In this document: one piece after another, positions 24,081-32,072 of the stretch | Numbering within the stretch: the first letter of the stretch is position 1 | Layout of the letters: each line of letters starts with the position of its first letter | NCBI RefSeq assembly: GCF_036636695.1 | Contig: NZ_JAVWNW010000006.1 | DNA length: 64,000 nucleotides | DNA from: Anaerorhabdus sp036636695 | GTDB lineage: Bacteria > Bacillota_I > Bacilli_A > Erysipelotrichales > Erysipelotrichaceae | Strand: one strand, 5' to 3' | The notes under the pieces: generated by a model | Database searches by the model: none | Seen by the model: the letters and a program-made list of their open reading frames with translations, nothing else | What the model was told of the DNA's origin: nothing | Translations under genes and position numbers: made by a program

Positions 24081-24239
24081 CTATTTCGTCTCTTTATGAA
24101 GTGTATGAGTTCCACACTTCTTACAAAACTTGTTTAACTCAAGTCTTTCAGTCGATGACTTCTTATTACGATGAGTTGTATAATTTCTAGACAAACACAC
24201 CGTACAAGTTAATATAACTTTATCCTCTTTTGTTGCCAC
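24081..24239 (-). CDS. rpmG: 50S ribosomal protein L33
   Basis: A short gene read by eye: a GTG start (AAGGAG lies 11 bases upstream) and 52 residues, including ILTCTVCLSRNYTTHRNK and LNKFCKKCGTHTLHKETK. The two CxxC pairs make this the zinc-binding form of L33. It lies between the sigma-factor gene and secE, matching the Bacillus rpmGB-secE-nusG order. Confidence 0.95.
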   Translation of the reverse strand: MATKEDKVILTCTVCLSRNYTTHRNKKSSTERLELNKFCKKCGTHTLHKETK

Positions 24240-24320
24240 TATTAAAACAACTCCTTTCGGTTTCTATGCTTATTTACTCTAACATAAAGGTTTAAACCCG
24301 TCAATAAATACTGTTTCAAT

Positions 24321-24342
24321 TAAAAACGAGGTTCCCCTCGTT
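24321..24342 (-). terminator. Terminator after the sigH-like gene
   Basis: AACGAGG, GGAA, CCTCGTT and TTTAA on the minus strand, touching the end of the sigma-factor gene. Confidence 0.8.
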
Positions 24343-24957
24343 CTATTTATAGACTTTTTCCTTAATATTCCGTTTTATCTTTTGAATATGATTATCATAC
24401 TTTTTTAAAGAAAATTGAAGATTCTTCGCAGCTTCATCATAGGTTACATCATCTAAATAGTAATAAAGCACTTGTTTATCTACATCACTAAACCCTGCTA
24501 GAACCTCATTCACCCGCATCACGGCCTCTTTATAGTCCAAATGATATATTGGGTTACCACAATCATTTTCCGTGCCGAAATGATCTAAATATGTCGATTC
24601 ACAATCATCCTTGATTATCGCATCCAAAGACAATGCATATAGATTAGCTGCATTTGATTCACGCAAATAATGTCGCATTAATGTTTTTACTCTTCGTGAT
24701 GCGCATGTATAAAAATACGTTCCAAAACTACAATCTTTATTTTCGCGATAATTCCAAATTGCGTTATAAATTACTTCTAGTGCTTCCGCCACAAATTCAT
24801 CACGATAAATCTCACAAAAAGTATTTTTAGCAACTGCATCTGCCGCAATCTTCGCCATATATGCTTCATATTTTTCAATCAAAAAATATAGCGCTTGCTC
24901 ATCCATCTGTCTGCAATAATAGAGAAGTTCATAATCACCCGGCATTGTACTCCACAT
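24343..24957 (-). CDS. Sigma-70 family RNA polymerase sigma factor, SigH-like by position
   Basis: A 204-residue sigma factor: region 2 is seen around FVAEALEVIYNAIWNYRENKDCSFGTYFYTCASRR, and region 4 around VDKQVLYYYLDDVTYDEAAKNLQFSLKKYDNHI. Length and composition fit SigH/ECF-like factors. Its place between rlmB and rpmG is exactly where sigH lies in Bacillus, so it is probably the SigH orthologue, although the sequence has diverged and its regulon cannot be inferred. The ATG follows GGGAG by seven bases. Confidence 0.85.
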   Translation of the reverse strand: MWSTMPGDYELLYYCRQMDEQALYFLIEKYEAYMAKIAADAVAKNTFCEIYRDEFVAEALEVIYNAIWNYRENKDCSFGTYFYTCASRRVKTLMRHYLRESNAANLYALSLDAIIKDDCESTYLDHFGTENDCGNPIYHLDYKEAVMRVNEVLAGFSDVDKQVLYYYLDDVTYDEAAKNLQFSLKKYDNHIQKIKRNIKEKVYK

Positions 24958-24971
24958 AAGCTTTCTCCCTC

Positions 24972-25691
24972 TTATAAAGGAAAGCGTTTATTATATACCT
25001 CATACAACAATATTCCACAAGCAACTGATGCATTGAGAGAAGAAATCTCCCCCACCATCGGAAGTTTAACCATATAATCACATTCTTCTTTAACAAGACG
25101 AGTTATCCCTTTACCCTCGTTGCCAATAACCACAACAAGTGGGGTATCATATTGCGGTTGACGATAATCTTGAGCATTCTTCATATCCGTTCCAACCACC
25201 CAATAACCTTTTTGCTTAAGCATCTTAAGCGTTTGGGTACAATTAGTTACCATCGCAACTTTTACCGTCTCAATGGCACCTACTGAAACTTTCGCTACAG
25301 TTGGTGTTAATCCCACCGCATTATTTTTCTTAATGATTATTCCATCAACTCCCACCGCATCAGCAGTTCTTAGTACCGCACCTAAATTATGAGGATCTTC
25401 CAACTCATCCAGTAAAACCAACAAGCCCTTTTTATCACTAGGAATAGAATCTAGTATTTCTTCGATTGTATAAGTTTTATAATCATCAATATTCGCAATA
25501 ACTCCTTGATGATTTCCATTATTACTTAACTTATCCAAGTGTTTTTTATCTACTTTTTCTACTCGTATTCCCTTGCGTTTAGCTTCTTGTTCAATCTGCT
25601 TTTGGTCCCCTGATATGTACAATACATTTATCTTCTTATTGTCTTGAAGTATTTGTTGAATAACGTTTTTCCCATAAACATATTGTGCCAT
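24972..25691 (-). CDS. rlmB: 23S rRNA (guanosine-2'-O-)-methyltransferase RlmB
   Basis: From MAQYVYGKN the protein has 239 residues; the frame extends 45 bp upstream but only into the preceding gene. It has an N-terminal substrate-binding domain and a C-terminal SPOUT methyltransferase with LDELEDPHNLGAVLRTADAVG, VIGNEGKGITRLV and IPM-like PMVGEISSLNASVACGILLYE. RlmB methylates the conserved G2251 of 23S rRNA. It starts 1 bp after mrnC, in the cysS-mrnC-rlmB operon. Confidence 0.95.
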   Translation of the reverse strand: MAQYVYGKNVIQQILQDNKKINVLYISGDQKQIEQEAKRKGIRVEKVDKKHLDKLSNNGNHQGVIANIDDYKTYTIEEILDSIPSDKKGLLVLLDELEDPHNLGAVLRTADAVGVDGIIIKKNNAVGLTPTVAKVSVGAIETVKVAMVTNCTQTLKMLKQKGYWVVGTDMKNAQDYRQPQYDTPLVVVIGNEGKGITRLVKEECDYMVKLPMVGEISSLNASVACGILLYEVYNKRFPL

Positions 25692-25692
25692 A

Positions 25693-26076
25693 TTACACCT
25701 CCACCATGGTCTTAACTTTGTCCCAACACAAATCAATTCTATCCATCATTTTTTCCATAAACCAATATCCTAATACTGCTTCAAATCCTGTTGAGACACG
25801 ATATGTAGCTACATCGGTATTCTTTGGAACACTGTCACTTTTAAAATTTCTGCCTCGTTTAAAGATTTCCAATTCTTGTTCAGTGAAAAATTTCTCTTCT
25901 TCAAGTTTATAGTAAAAAGCTGCTTGTGCTTTTGCACTTACAAATTTCACACTTTTTGTCTGCAAATCTTTAGCACGTGCATATCCTTTTTCAATTAAAT
26001 ATTCACGTACTTTCAATGACCATATCGCATCACCCAAATAAGCAAGCGTACTTCCTGAAACTTCATTGCTTCGCAT
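25693..26076 (-). CDS. mrnC: Mini-ribonuclease III
   Basis: A 127-residue RNase III catalytic domain without a dsRNA-binding domain: LAYLGDAIWSLKVREYL carries the catalytic acidic residues, followed by FKRGRNFKSDSVPKN and STGFEAVLGYWF. Mini-III matures the ends of 23S rRNA in Bacillota. Its ATG overlaps the cysS stop (26076), coupling it to the tRNA synthetase gene. Confidence 0.95.
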   Translation of the reverse strand: MRSNEVSGSTLAYLGDAIWSLKVREYLIEKGYARAKDLQTKSVKFVSAKAQAAFYYKLEEEKFFTEQELEIFKRGRNFKSDSVPKNTDVATYRVSTGFEAVLGYWFMEKMMDRIDLCWDKVKTMVEV

Positions 26077-27410
26077 TAAACAAGTCCTCTTTCACTTAGT
26101 TGATTACGATAAGTATCCGCTAATTCATAATTCTTCTCTGCTTTAGCTTCATTCCATTTCGCAAAAAGAATTTTATCATCATCAGTTAATGGTATTCGGC
26201 TATATTCAATACCTAATACTTCTAACATCTTCTCCAAGGTTACCGCATATTTACTTACTTCATTTGGATCAATTTCCTTCACACGTAATACTTGATTTAG
26301 TTTTTTCACTGTTTCAAAAATAATAGCGTAAGCATTTGGTGTATTCATATCATCATTCATTTGATCTAAAAATTCACGGTAAAGTTGAGTATCAAATTCT
26401 ACCCCTAATTTCTCATTCATTAATCCTAATTTAATGTTTGCTTGTTTATAAGATGTCATAACTTTGTCTAATTCTTTTTTTGCTGTTTCAAATACCTCAT
26501 CACTAAAATTTAGTTCCATACGATAATGTGCAGATAGCATTACCCAGCGAACTAGTTGTGGGCCGTAAATATTTAACACATCTTTCGCAAGTGTAAAATT
26601 ACCAAGTGATTTACTCATCTTGATACCATCAATATTAATCATTCCATTATGCAACCAAAAATTCGCAAGTGATGTGTCATGAATTGCACGACATTGTGCA
26701 ACTTCATTTTCATGATGCGGGAATCTTAAGTCTGTACCCCCACCATGAATATCAATCATATTTTTCCCAAACTCTTTTTGGATCATTACGACACATTCAG
26801 TATGCCAACCTGGGCGACCTTCTCCCCATTTTGTTTTCCACTTAATTCCCATATCCGTATTTTTCCACAATGCAAAGTCGAGCGGTGATTCTTTCTTTTC
26901 ATTCTCATCAATTCTTGCACCTACTTGTAAATCTTCAATGTTTTGATGTGAAATTTCTCCATAGGTCTTTACACTATTCACGCGAAAGAAAACATCCCCA
27001 TCAACTTCATAAGCGTGTCCTGATTCAATAAGTTCATCAATAAAATCAATAATATCATCCATTGTTTCAGTTACTTTAGGTGTTTTATATAAATCATGTG
27101 CATTTAATTTATGACGCACATCGTTATAAGCTTGTATATATTCTTGTGTAATTTCTACTTCTGGTCTATGTTCTTCATGGGCTTTTTTTATAATCTTGTC
27201 GTCGACATCTGTATAATTTGATACATATTTTACATTGTATCCTTCCGCTTCAAATACTCGACGTAATGTATCAAACACAATAATTGGTCGAGCATTTCCA
27301 ATATGTATATGGTTATAGACCGTTGGTCCACATACATACATGCTTACTTCCCCTTCAACGAGTGGTTTGAATTCTTCTACTTTTAATGTTCTTGAATTGT
27401 ATAAACGCAT
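26076..27410 (-). CDS. cysS: Cysteinyl-tRNA synthetase
   Basis: From MRLYNSRTLKVEEF the protein has 444 residues; the start follows GGAGGAGAAAAAT. It is a class I synthetase with zinc ligand Cys in MYVCGPTVYNHIHIGNARP (the HIGN motif), WHTECVVM, FPHHENEVAQC and KMSKSLGNF. It charges tRNA-Cys in the cytoplasm. The leader is a cysteine-specific T-box, so expression should rise when tRNA-Cys is uncharged. First gene of cysS-mrnC-rlmB. Confidence 0.97.
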   Translation of the reverse strand: MRLYNSRTLKVEEFKPLVEGEVSMYVCGPTVYNHIHIGNARPIIVFDTLRRVFEAEGYNVKYVSNYTDVDDKIIKKAHEEHRPEVEITQEYIQAYNDVRHKLNAHDLYKTPKVTETMDDIIDFIDELIESGHAYEVDGDVFFRVNSVKTYGEISHQNIEDLQVGARIDENEKKESPLDFALWKNTDMGIKWKTKWGEGRPGWHTECVVMIQKEFGKNMIDIHGGGTDLRFPHHENEVAQCRAIHDTSLANFWLHNGMINIDGIKMSKSLGNFTLAKDVLNIYGPQLVRWVMLSAHYRMELNFSDEVFETAKKELDKVMTSYKQANIKLGLMNEKLGVEFDTQLYREFLDQMNDDMNTPNAYAIIFETVKKLNQVLRVKEIDPNEVSKYAVTLEKMLEVLGIEYSRIPLTDDDKILFAKWNEAKAEKNYELADTYRNQLSERGLV

Positions 27411-27427
27411 ATTTTTCTCCTCCATAT

Positions 27428-27628
27428 AAAAATGGCATCTCTTTTAAAAAGACGCCATTGCGTGGTTCCACTTTTCTTACTTCTCAAGCTCTTAACGCGA
27501 GTCACGTCTTACCCTACATTTCGGATAAGCCCTCATAGATGCATTTCAAATAAAGTCTACCCAATTGTTTCACCAACCCAATTGTCTCTAAAGATTTTGT
27601 TTATTCTACTCTTCTTGTCATCAGTTTA
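27428..27628 (-). promoter_or_regulatory. T-box leader of cysS with a UGC (Cys) specifier
   Basis: The minus-strand leader contains the stem I start GACAAGAAGAGTA, a specifier region GAAATGCATC with TGC at 27541-27543, and the T-box GTGGAACCACGC. A terminator (AATGGCGTCTTT against AAGAGATGCCATT and a T run, 27429-27458) ends the leader. The UGC codon matches the downstream CysRS gene. Confidence 0.9.
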
Positions 27629-27632
27629 TTTA

Positions 27633-27661
27633 AGTATAGACTACTATAAACTATGACTCAA
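27633..27661 (-). promoter_or_regulatory. Promoter of the cysS operon
   Basis: TTGAGT, 17-bp spacer and TATACT on the minus strand, directly upstream of the T-box stem I. Confidence 0.6.
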
Positions 27662-27662
27662 G

Positions 27663-28379
27663 TCAATTTTCAACGTGCTTAACTCGACGAAGTTGTACTT
27701 TTTCTAACCAATCTTTTTGTTTCTTCATCGAAATATATCCAATAATAGATACAACGAGTGCCCCTGCCGCATCAACGATTAAATCTTTCATTGTATCTGC
27801 TAGAGCAGCTCTACCAATAAGCTGTGTACCATTTTCTAACATGAATTTTTGCATATTCAATCCTAAAATACCATCAAATGTAAATTCATAAATTTCCCAA
27901 ACAACACCTAATGTTACAGCAAAACAAAACGCAAAAATTGCGACAAATAACGGACTTAGATTCATTGGAACTTTTTCACTTTGGTTCAATAAGCTTACAA
28001 ATGAAAACCCAAGTGCTCCTAACATTCCCCCACTAAACGTGTGCAATATTGTATCCCAATGATTTACATTGTAATAAAAACTTCTTACTTCTCCTAAAAA
28101 GATTGCGCAGTATAGAAATACAACATAAAGAATCATCATATAACTCGGTATTCTTACTTTAAATCTTTTTTCAAATATACTTGGTAAAACCATCGCAAGC
28201 AATCCTAACAAGCATTGTGCAAACATAAGTGTATATTCCGATTTTATTCGCACATATTCCATTCCTGGTTCAATTGTTGCCGGAGCCACAATGATACGAT
28301 ACCCTATAAAAATAGCTGATATCATCAAACTTATAAACACAAATATATAGAGTGCTTTTTCCCAATTTATTTTTTTCAT
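27663..28379 (-). CDS. Multispanning membrane protein (DUF2238/YjdF-like)
   Basis: A 238-residue protein with about six hydrophobic helices. NHWDTILHTFSGGMLGALGFSF and VVWEIYEFTFDGILGLNMQ, with conserved His, Asp and Glu in membrane-proximal positions, resemble the DUF2238/YjdF group of membrane proteins, whose role is unknown. A charged tail of about 20 residues ends the protein. It sits between the cysS promoter and an unrelated GYF-domain gene; no operon partner is evident. Confidence 0.6.
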   Translation of the reverse strand: MKKINWEKALYIFVFISLMISAIFIGYRIIVAPATIEPGMEYVRIKSEYTLMFAQCLLGLLAMVLPSIFEKRFKVRIPSYMMILYVVFLYCAIFLGEVRSFYYNVNHWDTILHTFSGGMLGALGFSFVSLLNQSEKVPMNLSPLFVAIFAFCFAVTLGVVWEIYEFTFDGILGLNMQKFMLENGTQLIGRAALADTMKDLIVDAAGALVVSIIGYISMKKQKDWLEKVQLRRVKHVEN

Positions 28380-28464
28380 ATTCTCACCTGTTTAATATTT
28401 TACATAACTTACTCAAATCTTACAACTAAAACGATGAAGGAGCGGTTTTCACCACTCCCTCTTA

Positions 28465-28656
28465 TTATTGTTCTTCCTTTACTGGAATATAGAAACTATA
28501 GACACTATCCACAAGACGCATCCATTTTTCCATATCTGGATTCCAAATTTCATACTCCTCATCCACAATTTCTTGGCGAATTAGACGTATCAATTCTTCT
28601 TCCGTAAATGGTCCACCTTTACGTTTAGAACTTCTTACATACCATATTTTATCCAT
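28465..28656 (-). CDS. Small GYF_2-domain-like protein
   Basis: A 63-residue protein whose whole length resembles the bacterial GYF_2 module: IWYVRSSKRKGGPFTEEELIR, then EIWNPDMEKW. Such modules usually occur fused to membrane or secretory proteins and are thought to bind peptides. Here it is a stand-alone cytoplasmic protein directly downstream (21 bp) of the large HTH-TM-RCC1 protein, so the two are likely cotranscribed and may interact. Function unknown. Confidence 0.7.
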   Translation of the reverse strand: MDKIWYVRSSKRKGGPFTEEELIRLIRQEIVDEEYEIWNPDMEKWMRLVDSVYSFYIPVKEEQ

Positions 28657-28677
28657 ATTCTTATCTTCCTTTAACTT

Positions 28678-30669
28678 CTAGTGTGTACAGGTATCTTGAT
28701 TCCAAGTTCCACCTGCTGCAATACAACCCTCTTCAGTTGTTGTATCTGGTGTTGCAGTTGGGGTTGGGGTTGGCGTCGGTGTTGGGGTTGGCGTTGGTGT
28801 TGCTTTTTTCATATAACGAACTGTAATTTCTAAATTCTTATCCGCTATCTTTCCTTCAACCGTCGCAACAGATGGTGAATATCCATCAATTGTTGGACTC
28901 TTAACACTATAAGTATCCCCTGAATTAAATGTACCTGTAAATTGTTGATAAGCTGTTGAACCATTATCATCATATACATAATTAATTGTTAACGTATATG
29001 TTGGAGTTGGTGTTGGTTCTGGTGTTGCTAGCGTAAATGTAAATTCTGTTGTGAATGGTTCAGAATTCATTTCTTTATCAGTATTTGATGCTGCTGTAAT
29101 GGTTATTGTATATTTTTCACCATCTTGGAATTTAGATTGATCAATACTCAATGATGCTTCTACACTCTTTGCAACATATTCAGGATTTGTGCTTATTTTA
29201 ACTTCGTAATAATCAGCACCTTCTACTTTGTTCCAAGAAAGTTTAATTTTTGTTTTATCTTGTGAAACTTGAACATTAGTCACTTTTTCTAATTTTTCAA
29301 CTTCGCCAGAGATAGATGTATTTTGATAAACAGAATAAGCATTATTCCCTGCACCTACTAAAACTCCTGCCGTTGTATAAGCAACGATAGTATCGCCATT
29401 CGCTGCAATGCTTCCAATTCCTGTCCACGCATCCACAATTTTCTTAATTTCTTCGTTACTTGTAGCAATTTGAATTTTACCATCATTTCCTAATCCTACT
29501 ACAAAGCCATTTCCTACTGCAATTTGCGAAATGTTTTTAAGGCTAGAAACGTTTGTTGCAGTTCCTGTTAATGGAACTGTCACAACTGTTTGTGATTTAT
29601 TCAAGAATGCAACTTCATTTGATCCTACCGCAATCTTTGTTACATTTTGTTGTGATGTCATTGATGCTGAATTCACAACATTTCCTGCCACAAATACAGA
29701 GCCGTTTGAATCAATTCCTAACGTGAAGCCTGCACCCGCTTCTACATCAACTATATTTTTCCATTCTTTGATGTCACAAGCTCCTGTAGAATTATCCCCT
29801 ACACAAGCCACTGTTCCATCTTCTAATGCCGCAACCGTATGTTTATCACCTGCTGCAACATCAATTGCTTTCTTAATATCTTTTGTATCTAGTTGTCCAT
29901 AACTATTTGATCCTGCACCAACAAGTGTTCCATCTTTTTTCAAACCAATCACAAAATCTTTATAAGAACTAACTTGTACTAAATCATTAAAGTTTGTAAG
30001 TTGCGGTGTTTGTCCTGTTGCCTTCGCACTTCCATCATCAGTAATATAAACTGAAAATGTTTGTGATAAAGTAAGACGTTCATCTTGTGCCATTCTAAGA
30101 TTTAAGCCATCGCCTCCTTTATTTCCATTTAAGAAAATAAATACAGCAATTCCTAAAATAAGTACTCCTACAATTCCACCTATTATTGCAAACATCTTTT
30201 TGTTTGGTTTTTTGCCTTTGTTTTTTGAAGTCTGTGTATTCACATCTACACGATGAATCGTATTCACAGGTTTCTCAGGTGCTTTTTGTGGTTTCGCTTG
30301 TTGTCTTTCTTCAACTTGTTTTACGCGTTGAATTTGTGCTGTTTTTTGTTCAGCCATGGGTTGAGGATTCATCGAAGGTATGTCCACCATCGACTCATTT
30401 CCTTCATTCTTTAAAAATGGAATTTGGATACTATCTTCTAATCCCAAGTTTGGTAAAAGAATATCGGTTGTATTTTTTAACATATCATCCAATGAAATTT
30501 GAAATATTGTGGAAAGACGTTTAAATTGAGCTAAATTACATATAGCTCTGCCATTTTCCCATCCCATATACTCAACAACATTGACTCCCATTTTATCAGC
30601 CAACTCTTGTTGAGAGAATCCGAAATGTTTCCTCAGTAAAACTAATTTTTCAGGTAATCGATTTACCAT
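28678..30669 (-). CDS. XRE-HTH transmembrane protein with extracellular RCC1-like, FN3-like and MucBP-like modules
   Basis: About 663 residues from the ATG after AAGGAG. An XRE helix-turn-helix (FSQQELADKMGVNVVEYMGWENG) occupies residues 1-70. A Gln/Lys/Pro-rich linker leads to one membrane helix near residues 160-180. The outside part has an RCC1-like beta-propeller of roughly 250 residues (repeats such as LKKDGTLVGAGSNSYGQL and LEDGTVACVGDNSTGACD). A fibronectin III-like domain (about 460-555), a MucBP-like domain with NYVYDDNGSTAYQQ, a Pro-Thr repeat and a tail with two cysteines (CIAAGGTWNQDTC) follow. The HTH-TM-outside plan recalls RodZ, but the outer part is different. Possibly a surface sensor or cell-wall/adhesion protein; no function is assigned. 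Confidence 0.8.
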   Translation of the reverse strand: MVNRLPEKLVLLRKHFGFSQQELADKMGVNVVEYMGWENGRAICNLAQFKRLSTIFQISLDDMLKNTTDILLPNLGLEDSIQIPFLKNEGNESMVDIPSMNPQPMAEQKTAQIQRVKQVEERQQAKPQKAPEKPVNTIHRVDVNTQTSKNKGKKPNKKMFAIIGGIVGVLILGIAVFIFLNGNKGGDGLNLRMAQDERLTLSQTFSVYITDDGSAKATGQTPQLTNFNDLVQVSSYKDFVIGLKKDGTLVGAGSNSYGQLDTKDIKKAIDVAAGDKHTVAALEDGTVACVGDNSTGACDIKEWKNIVDVEAGAGFTLGIDSNGSVFVAGNVVNSASMTSQQNVTKIAVGSNEVAFLNKSQTVVTVPLTGTATNVSSLKNISQIAVGNGFVVGLGNDGKIQIATSNEEIKKIVDAWTGIGSIAANGDTIVAYTTAGVLVGAGNNAYSVYQNTSISGEVEKLEKVTNVQVSQDKTKIKLSWNKVEGADYYEVKISTNPEYVAKSVEASLSIDQSKFQDGEKYTITITAASNTDKEMNSEPFTTEFTFTLATPEPTPTPTYTLTINYVYDDNGSTAYQQFTGTFNSGDTYSVKSPTIDGYSPSVATVEGKIADKNLEITVRYMKKATPTPTPTPTPTPTPTATPDTTTEEGCIAAGGTWNQDTCTH
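28746..28800. repeat. Simple hexameric repeat encoding a Pro-Thr tract
   Basis: Tandem GGTGTT/GGGGTT-type units read on the minus strand as alternating Pro and Thr near the C-terminus of the HTH-TM-RCC1 protein. Such tracts can change length by slippage, and act as cell-wall spanning linkers. Confidence 0.75.
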
Positions 30670-30803
30670 GTTTGTCACTCCTTAAGGTACTGTCATTTGA
30701 CCAATTCTATTTTACTTGGTTTTGGGACTTTTAGCAAACTTTACATACTAAATACGTACTTAAACAGCCCTCACTAAGAGGTTTCCCTTTACTTTTCCCA
30801 TAG

Positions 30804-30830
30804 AAAAAACCGATAGATTTCTCTATCGGC
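30804..30830 (-). terminator. Terminator after gap
   Basis: CCGATAGA, GAAA, TCTATCGG and TTTTTT on the minus strand, 25 bp after the gap stop codon. Confidence 0.9.
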
Positions 30831-30854
30831 TTCATACTCAATTACTCTTAATTA

Positions 30855-31868
30855 TTAAATGTTTGAGAAGTATTTGATTGTTCTAACCATTTGGCTAGTA
30901 TAGCTGTTTTCATTATCATACCAAGAAACTACTTGTACTTGGAATGTATTGTCATCAACTTTAGTTACCATTGTTTGAGTAGCATCAAATAATGAACCAT
31001 GAGTTTCCCCGATGATGTCGCTTGATACTAATTCTTCTTCAGTGTAACCGAATGAATCATTTGCAGCAGCTTTCATTGCAGCGTTGATTCCTTCTTTAGT
31101 AACGTCTGTTCCTTTAACTACAGCTACTAAAATTGTAGATGAACCTGTAGGAACTGGTACACGTTGTGCAGAACCGATTAGTTTACCATTTAATTCAGGA
31201 ATAACTAGACCGATAGCTTTAGCTGCTCCTGTTGAGTTAGGAACGATGTTGCAAGCTGCAGCACGAGCACGACGTAAGTCACCTTTACGGTGAGGTCCAT
31301 CAAGAACCATTTGATCTCCAGTGTAAGCATGAACTGTAGTCATGATACCACTAGCGATTGGAGCATATTTGTTTAATGTGTTAGCCATAGGAGCTAAGCA
31401 GTTTGTAGTACAAGATGCAGCTGAGATAATTGTATCTGCAGCAGTAAGAGTACCTTCATTAACACCGAATACGATTGTTGGTAAATCATTTCCTGCAGGA
31501 GCTGAAATAACAACTTTCTTAGCACCAGCAGTAATATGAGCTTCTGCTTTTGCTTTTGATAAGTAGAAACCTGTACATTCAAGAACTACATCAACACCTA
31601 AATCTCCCCAAGGAAGTTTAGAAGCATCTGCTTCTTTGAAAATTTTAATTTCTTTTCCATCAACTGTAATTGATGCTTCACCAGCTACTACTTCATGACC
31701 TCTATAAGGACCTTGAGCTGAATCATATTTTAATAAGTGTGCTAGCATTTTAGGATCTGTTAAGTCGTTAATTGCTACAACTTCATATCCTGCTGTTCCA
31801 AACATTTGTCTGAACGCTAAACGTCCAATACGACCAAAACCATTAATTGCTACTTTAACATCTGCCAT
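30855..31868 (-). CDS. gap: Type I glyceraldehyde-3-phosphate dehydrogenase
   Basis: A 337-residue GapA-type enzyme with the NAD-binding GFGRIGRLAFRQMF, the catalytic Cys in SAASCTTNCLAP, and WYDNENSYTSQMVRT at the C-terminus. It oxidises glyceraldehyde-3-phosphate to 1,3-bisphosphoglycerate in glycolysis. The gene is monocistronic, with consensus-like promoter and terminator, and a cre-like palindrome upstream. No CggR repressor, pgk or tpi gene is next to it, unlike many Bacillota. Confidence 0.98.
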   Translation of the reverse strand: MADVKVAINGFGRIGRLAFRQMFGTAGYEVVAINDLTDPKMLAHLLKYDSAQGPYRGHEVVAGEASITVDGKEIKIFKEADASKLPWGDLGVDVVLECTGFYLSKAKAEAHITAGAKKVVISAPAGNDLPTIVFGVNEGTLTAADTIISAASCTTNCLAPMANTLNKYAPIASGIMTTVHAYTGDQMVLDGPHRKGDLRRARAAACNIVPNSTGAAKAIGLVIPELNGKLIGSAQRVPVPTGSSTILVAVVKGTDVTKEGINAAMKAAANDSFGYTEEELVSSDIIGETHGSLFDATQTMVTKVDDNTFQVQVVSWYDNENSYTSQMVRTIKYFSNI

Positions 31869-31897
31869 TTTATTTGACCTCCTTATGATGCAATAAA

Positions 31898-31927
31898 ATT
31901 ATAGTCTTTTTAGACCCTAATTGTCAA
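31898..31927 (-). promoter_or_regulatory. Strong promoter of gap
   Basis: TTGACA, 18-bp spacer and TATAAT on the minus strand, 30 bp before the gap ATG, which has an AGGAGG site. Confidence 0.85.
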
Positions 31928-31982
31928 TTGTGAAAAAACTAATAATAATCCAAAAAAAGCCCATAAAAAGCCTATATATCGC

Positions 31983-31998
31983 AATAAAGCGCTTACAA
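31983..31998. promoter_or_regulatory. cre-like palindrome upstream of gap
   Basis: TTGTAAGCGCTTTATT on the minus strand contains the palindrome AAGCGCTT and agrees with the CcpA cre consensus (TGNAANCGNWNNCW) apart from one position. It lies about 60 bp upstream of the gap -35 box and downstream of the nitrilase gene. Confidence 0.45.
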
Positions 31999-32072
31999 TT
32001 TACATAAATTTTCTTTATGAATTTTTTTTCACTTTGGCGACAATATTTTTTATGCTTATTTATTTCAGCGTA

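Noticed and set aside
31930..31980. Terminator for the nitrilase operon (repeated GGCTTTTTATGGGCTTTTTT)
   Set aside because: It is a direct, not inverted, repeat of GGCTTTTT; no stable stem is visible.
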